This document shows, piece by piece, positions 57,889-64,000 of a DNA stretch of 64,000 nucleotides (its first letter is position 1; every line of letters begins with the position of its first letter). The notes under the pieces are model-generated. The model worked only from the letters and a program-made list of their open reading frames with translations. It searched no databases and had not been told where the DNA came from. Both the position numbers and the translations under genes were made by a program. Source of the DNA: Mallotus nudiflorus (Eukaryota > Streptophyta > Magnoliopsida > Malpighiales > Euphorbiaceae); contig CANTUR010000045.1 in NCBI GenBank assembly GCA_947683625.1, positions 1,240,001 through 1,304,000 of the forward strand, in the 5' to 3' direction.

Positions 57889-60800
57889 CTTCTTTAACAA
57901 TAACATCTTTAATGTCCACAGACACCATAAGCACCATATGAGGAAGAAGGTCAAGATAGAGGAGATGGCGGTGATGGACAAGCCTAAGACTTCTTTAGAT
58001 GCTTTATCAAACTGTTTTTCATGCACTATGTCTTAGTGTTTCTTGCATTGCATTCTACATAACTTGGTCCACATCTTTAAATTTATGTTTTTTATGTTTA
58101 TTTCGTACACATTTTCCATTTGTAATGTTTCCTTTTAATTATTGCAATATGTTTGTGTCTCTATCTTATTGTACTCTAGCCAAACTTAGTCTTTATACTG
58201 AAATAATTTGAAAGAGTTTGCAAAACTCATCGGTTATAAAATATTGCTCAAATTGGTTTTCTAGATGTTATTGTTGCAAAGAAAGTAAGATGTGTTCACA
58301 TAAATTTTTTAAGAAATCTAATAATGCTTTTGGCTATGATTCTTATATTGCAAAAGTATATATGAAGTGCATGACTTAATGATATAGTTTTAGAAAATTT
58401 GGAAATTGTTTTGAAGATGGTTATAGATCAAAGATGTGAAAGATTTATAAAAAAAGTAAAGAATACGACCAAAATTTGGTTTAGTATAATTAGCCAATTT
58501 GGGTATTTGTTAAAAAAGGATTTCAAAAGGATTATAAAACAATATCGACTAAAAGTGTGTTTAGAGGCATTTAAACCAAAGTTATTTCATAAATTCTTTA
58601 AAGCAAGGATCATGATAACATGGTTGATCGTGATTTTCATTAACATTTAAATCATGAATAAAAATTTAGAGCATCATCATAGAAAAAATAAAACCTAATT
58701 AAGCTAAAACTAAGGCATGATTTTGGATTATCATTTTTTTAAGCTAAATTTCATGTAGCATTTTGTAATATCACCACAAGCCAACAAGCTAATCTCAATG
58801 TATTATTCAAGCAGATGATGCAATAAAATTATTATGGCTAACATTGCCAAAAATCAACTTGAAAATTATATTTGCTTGTTAAATTAAATGGGAAACCCAA
58901 AGTTGGCTTTGATAATTAGTAAATTTGGTAAATTTTATTGTTCCAAGAACTCATGATGTGAGTGTGGTTTAAAAACTTGAGGTATGATGCAAAAGGGGTT
59001 CAATTAAAAGTAGATTTTTGGTAATAATTCACAAGACTTCAACTATAAACCCTTCTTTAAAGAATTCAAATTGACATCTAAGCAAAATCTTTTCTACCTT
59101 AAGCATTAATCCATATGAACAAATCTAAATCCATTAATTATCATCACCATATCATTTAACACATAATCAAGCTCAAATAAGTTTCAAACTTAGAGTATGG
59201 CATGTCAAATCAATATACCAAGAGTCACGCATAAGCCAACACAAGTTTGAAAATAATTATTGTTCACGTCATCATAACTAAATTGCATAAAATCTTACCA
59301 AATCACAATACAATTTAAGAAATAAAATAATAGAGAGGTCAAGACTTACCTTTGGTAAAGTGTTGTATGGAATATACTTTATTGGATTAAGTTTGTCTTG
59401 AGGAATGGATATTTGGCAAGCCTAGGCTTGAGGAATAGAGGTTGAGGTAGCTGAGATTAGGTTTACTTTCGTAATAGCAGTAGCGAAGAAGGTTGAACTA
59501 TGAACTTGAGGAACCATAGGTAGTGAAGCAACATGCGGAAGTGACTTGGGTTCTTATTGCATTGAATTTAACTTTTGGGGAAGCTAGTATTGCATTGATG
59601 CCTTAATGAGCAATGGAGAAAACTAAGCTGTAAAAAGTAACATGAGGAGAAGGAGTGGCATTGACTTGGGCTATTGGTGCGATGGGATTGCAAGAAATGG
59701 CACTGTTGCATTAGTAGTGGCTTGGAGGGAAACAACATTAAATTCTTAGGCAAATAGAGTGACAAGATTGCAGATAATGACTTTACTGCATCGTAGTGGT
59801 TTAAAAGGTAGCAACATCAACTTCTTGGGCAAATAGAGCGATGACAGTGACATATTAATGGTAGTTGGCGGTGATAGAGAGAAAAAGAGAAGAAGATTTA
59901 TAGGTATAGTAAGTTGAAAATCAAATAAGGAATTTGTATTTGCTTTGAGTTTTTTCTATAATGAGGAAATTAGAAACCTTGGTTAGAGTTTCTTGGTTTC
60001 CAAAGGATTTATGTGATGGATAATTAAAATTTTTAAGAAATTGGAATTTAGAAGAAAATTTTGTGTGCTACTTTAGAGAGAAAGTAAAAGATTTTAGTAA
60101 TTAAAAAAATTAACAGTTACAACTACCTTAGAAGATAGGATTTCATGAGTTGTTGAATTTTTAAAAAGACAGTAAAAATCGATATTGATTTTCTAATTTT
60201 CCAAGAGATAAAGCTATATATAAAGCAATTTATGAAATAATTAAAATTTAAAGATGAATGATATGGATAATTTGAAAGAGAAGGTGAGAAAAATTTTGGG
60301 TATGAAATTTATAAAATTCAAAGGAGAACTAAAGTTAAAGAAAGGTTACATATCCATATGATTAATTAATGTGTTTGGCTCAAACTAATTATACATGTGA
60401 GACATTGTTTATCCCCAAATCCAAACTTTTCTCTATCCTATAGATTAATTCCAAAGCCCAACCCTTGAAAAGAGTCTTAAAGAAGAAGACATGAAGTTGT
60501 TGGATAGTTATTGAGGAGTTAAGGTGATGAAGTAAAAGAAACAGAGCTGGAACAAGCTGATGAAGAAATGATACTACCAATTTTACATTATAGTTTTTGG
60601 AACTTTTTAGAGAAAAAGGAGCTGAGGAAGAAGTGACTTTTAAGTAACAAGATTAATTCCAAGAAACTAAAGATTAATGATTAGCTAACATTAATTAAAG
60701 AAAATCGATAGAATTGGTTTATAAAAGAAAGAAAAACAATCAGCATAGACACACACAATCAACTAATATACAACAATACTTTTAATATTTTCAACTTCAG

Positions 60801-63474
60801 TTGTTCATAATTTTACACGTTTTTTTGTTGAAATTATGTCTTATCAAGCTTATAAATACTTTCTATCTATAAATTTTTTATTTTTTAATTTTGTCAGTTT
60901 CCATAAATTTTCCACTTATATTTCACTACTATGTTGATTTAATTTATAACTTTACATTGGAATTGGAGTAAATTATGATAGTGGGAAAAAAAGGTTAGTA
61001 TCATCTTGAAAAAGAAATTCCTATAATATGCTCGCATTTGAAAGAACCTATTTTGCCAAAATTTTTAGTTCAAAAATACCAAATACGTTTCACATATAGG
61101 AGGAAGAGTTAAGAATAATGAATAAAGGAGAAATTCATAGCAGATAGATTGAGTGTAATGATAATAATCTAAACAACATTAGATCTAATCCTAACCGCTA
61201 TATTTTTTTGTAGGACAAATCCTAACTTATAGCTTGGAATCTACGATTAAGAGGTAGTTCATTATAGGAGAAGCCCATGGGGGCAATATTTCACATAGGG
61301 AACAAGCCAATCTTGAGGGGCAAGTGCAAATAGGCCATTTGGAATTTTATAAGTTTTATTTTAACATAATTAATAAAGATAATTCCTATCCAATGAATTA
61401 TTGCATTCCATAATTCTCTTCATTTTCTAGAGAAGATGACCAATCAACCTTTAAACACATTGCATGTTTTACCATTCAATATGGTGAACTTGCTAACTAT
61501 GAAAATTTTCTAAATTTAAAGCTAAGGCTTTTTCTAAATACACTAACTTGAGCAGCTTTTACATGGTATGTCACTTTACTTATAAATTCTATTTATACAT
61601 GATAGGAAATGAAATGTCAGTTCTATAGTCACGTTTGCGCCTTTAAATTATTTCTTAATTCATAAATAAATAAATAAATAATGAATGAGAAAAATGAATT
61701 GGGATAAAATTGCAAAAAAATAGGGAACATTGGGTTATTTAAAAAAAGATTGATAAAAAGATGAACATGGAAGCTAGGGACTTGAATGAAAGAATTGAAT
61801 GAGAAAGGTTAAGGTGTCAACCTTAGAAGCAACTTGAGCATGACTCAAATCATAGGAAGCTTCTAGCTATTTCTTCTTCAATAAAACATGTAAATAAAAG
61901 GGAGTGTTTTGTAAAAGAAGAGAAAGGATCAGTAAAGAGAGGAAAGGAAGAAAATCAAGGATAACTTGTTGGTTCAAGGTTTAAGGGCAACTAGTAAGTG
62001 AATCAAGATAAGTTAGAGCTTGGGTATTGATAGATAAGAACAAGACTTGAAAAATGGGGTTTACTAAAGAGTGATTAGAGCTTTTTAGCAATCTCTAGAT
62101 AATAATATGTTTAGGAACTTATTTGCATAATGAATTAGGATCAATTGTTAAGTTGGGTTTTGAGTTTCATATAAACTATGTTCATGGGTTGAACATGTTA
62201 TGAGTTAAGAATGGTTTTTAATTCTATAAACATGATAAAAGCAATGAATTGGCTAGAAGCTCTAATGCATGTGGAATTAAAGTTGATTTTTGAGTTGGGT
62301 TTGACTTTAATATAGGTAAAAAATTTGTGAATTGGTAATATTAGAATTAAGAAACATAATTTTGATTTTTACAATCATAAGAAGGATAAAATCTATAATG
62401 GTTTTGAGTTTGTGTCGTGAGTATTTATCAAACTAGATGCATATATTGTGAATTTAGTCTAGAATTGAGGAAAAGTTTGGTTATGAGATTCCAAGGCATA
62501 GAGTAAATCGCCTTATTGTATGGCTGACTACCTCTTCAAAAAGGTGAATGCCTTGGTAGTTGAGGCAAATACCTAAATGTTGACACGAATGCCTCATTAT
62601 GAGTGGTGAATGCCTCTATAAGTCCTCAATAGCCTCTGTAAGCGTCTAGTTGCCTCTTTTTAGAAAATGAGGCAATAAATTGTGTTATACACTACCTTGT
62701 ATCAATTAAATTGAGTAGAATTTAGATAATAAGTCTAGAATATTATTTATGTTTCTTAAATGTTATTTATAAGAACCATTTCAGCTACAACAATAGAACA
62801 TAGACTTGGTCCAACTAGCTAAATCTATGTTTCTATAGTTTCAGGTGAGTGGTTAACATTGGGTTTAAAACTATGTTTATTCATAAATTCATAATGTTTA
62901 ATGTATATAGTATGTTCTCTATTACCTATATACTGATGTTTCTTTACAAATAGTTTTCTTTTAATTAACATTAAAATATTGTTATATTATATCTTAGGGT
63001 TTATATTATATGTTCATATGACGTGTTCTTAGAAATGAATTTGACGAGTGTCGTTTTATTATTATTATTATGCGATAAAGTGTTTAGTTTATGTAATAAA
63101 ATAGGGAACATTAGCTTTATATTTTATCTTTGCTGGTTAAAGTGATTTACCATAATAATAATTTTATTTACTATTTTGAACTTAGTGATTACTTTCAAAA
63201 ATACATGATTTGTACTTAGTTTCATTAATTATTCAGTAAATATACAGTTTTCACTTTTATTAATTTACTTGATTACAATAATAAATGATAGCAAGTATAA
63301 TCAATATTCAGTTTGATTTAAATGAATGATTTAACTTATAAATAAATCTATACACTTGTGGTATATATCCCTTAGATTACATCATGATGACTAGTGTGTG
63401 CATATAGCAACTGTCTTGGGGACAATACTTGAATGTATATTAAGTCTTAGGAGCGTATAATTGGGTGGTTAGCC
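57889..63474. other. AT-rich intergenic DNA, no gene recognised
   Basis: Open frames here (57999-58211, 58399-58650, 59568-59765 minus, 60389-60580 minus) are short, of biased composition, and carry no domain I recognise. The block 62490-62670 repeats the words TGCCTC and GAGGCA several times. The first 150 bp after LTR copy C continue the DNA that lay left of it (before 43399). No RNA gene was seen. Confidence 0.6.
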
Positions 63475-63606
63475 TTTAGGGGCAGCTCTTTTTTTTTTGG
63501 ACGAAAAAGAAGTTCATTAATCTTCATTAAACTGGTACAAAATATCATTCAGGAGTAAAATTATAAATTTTCTGGGCATATTACTCCACCCCTTGAGGGT
63601 AGCTCT
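63475..63606 (-). mobile_element. Short retroposon tail (SINE or 5'-truncated LINE), reverse orientation
   Basis: A T run at 63489-63498 followed by GGACGAAAAAGAAGTTCATT and 'ACTGGTACAAAAT', typical of the reverse complement of a plant LINE or SINE 3' end with its poly(A). Imperfect flanking repeats GGGCAGCTCT (left, ending 63489) and GGGTAGCTCT (right, ending 63606) could be the target duplication. Total insert about 105 bp. Confidence 0.5.
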
Positions 63607-64000
63607 ACACATTTGTATGACCAGTAATTATATACACTTGAACTGTTTAGCATTATCATATGTCCAATGTGTTAGCATTCGGCATAATCTTTTGGCTATA
63701 TATTTAATGAATGCATGGATTATATTTTTAAGAATGTTCCCCTAGCTATTGTAGCAAATTTGTAAGATATAACTTTATGTTATTATAGAAATTATCAATT
63801 TAAAATATATCTTACCTTATTAATGATTTGTATTTATGTATGAGGTATTTTCTTTATTCCATATTTGAGATCATGATTTATATCTAAAGATCAGCTTATT
63901 TATTGCTTATAAAAAAATATTCATCAGCTTTGTATCTTTTATCAAGGGATTTGTTTTAAATGTGAAAATTTAGTAGAAAAAATATATATATATATATAAC
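63607..64000. other. AT-rich DNA to window end, no feature seen
   Basis: No open frame or repeat beyond a short TA run at the very end. Confidence 0.6.

Noticed and set aside
58240..58380. Cys-rich frame reading CYCCKESKMCSHKFF, resembling a copia gag zinc knuckle
   Set aside because: The Gly-His part of the knuckle is missing and no neighbouring gag homology could be read, so it is not supported.
59568..60580. Minus-strand frames with Leu/Ser/His-rich products
   Set aside because: Low-complexity composition, no start context or domain, no evidence of exons.
1..64000. tRNA, rRNA or other structural RNA genes
   Set aside because: The only tRNA-like words are retrotransposon primer sites; no cloverleaf or rRNA sequence was recognised by reading.

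Overview
The window is nuclear DNA of a flowering plant, most likely a eudicot. It is AT-rich, is built mostly from nested plant LTR retrotransposons (Tekay-type chromovirus, Ogre/Tat-type, Ty1/copia), and carries one recognisable host gene with plant introns, a MATH-BTB (BPM) gene. The species cannot be named from the sequence alone.

Layout. 1-2218: two 3' LTR tails of a Tekay-like family, one apparently inserted in the other. About 2690-24138: an old Ogre/Tat-type element with a 5' LTR, a primer site, a broken gag, a pol with reverse transcriptase, RNase H, a second (archaeal-type) RNase H and integrase, an antisense-strand gene remnant, and a 3' LTR. Its gag is interrupted by a solo Tekay-like LTR (6881-13474, repeat TGCAA), which is itself interrupted by a second solo LTR (7181-10420, repeat TGTGC). 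24139-25952: AT-rich upstream flank. 25953-40023: the BPM gene in four coding exons (395 codons). Its first intron holds a very young 4.84-kb copia element (28976-33813, identical LTRs, repeat TGAAT). 40024-43398: 3' flank and a decayed copia remnant. 43404-57883: a third solo Tekay-like LTR (repeat ATTAA), split by a nearly complete young Tekay element (46430-57024, repeat TTAGT). 57889-64000: AT-rich DNA with no gene I can recognise, plus one short reverse-oriented retroposon tail.

The host gene should encode a substrate adaptor of CUL3 ubiquitin ligases. All other coding sequence belongs to mobile elements. The copia element keeps every domain but has one in-frame TGA. The Tekay element has young LTRs but has lost its gag zinc knuckle and protease, so it would need help in trans. 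The Ogre-type element is dead.

The most unusual signals lie in the LTRs. The Ogre-type LTRs contain arrays of small two-stem hairpin modules whose arm sequences change together. The Tekay-like LTRs contain a hairpin cluster with compensatory changes across diverged copies, and their conserved blocks are bordered by good plant splice signals, suggesting a multiply spliced or structured RNA leader. Both are inferences from base pairing and consensus matches seen by eye.
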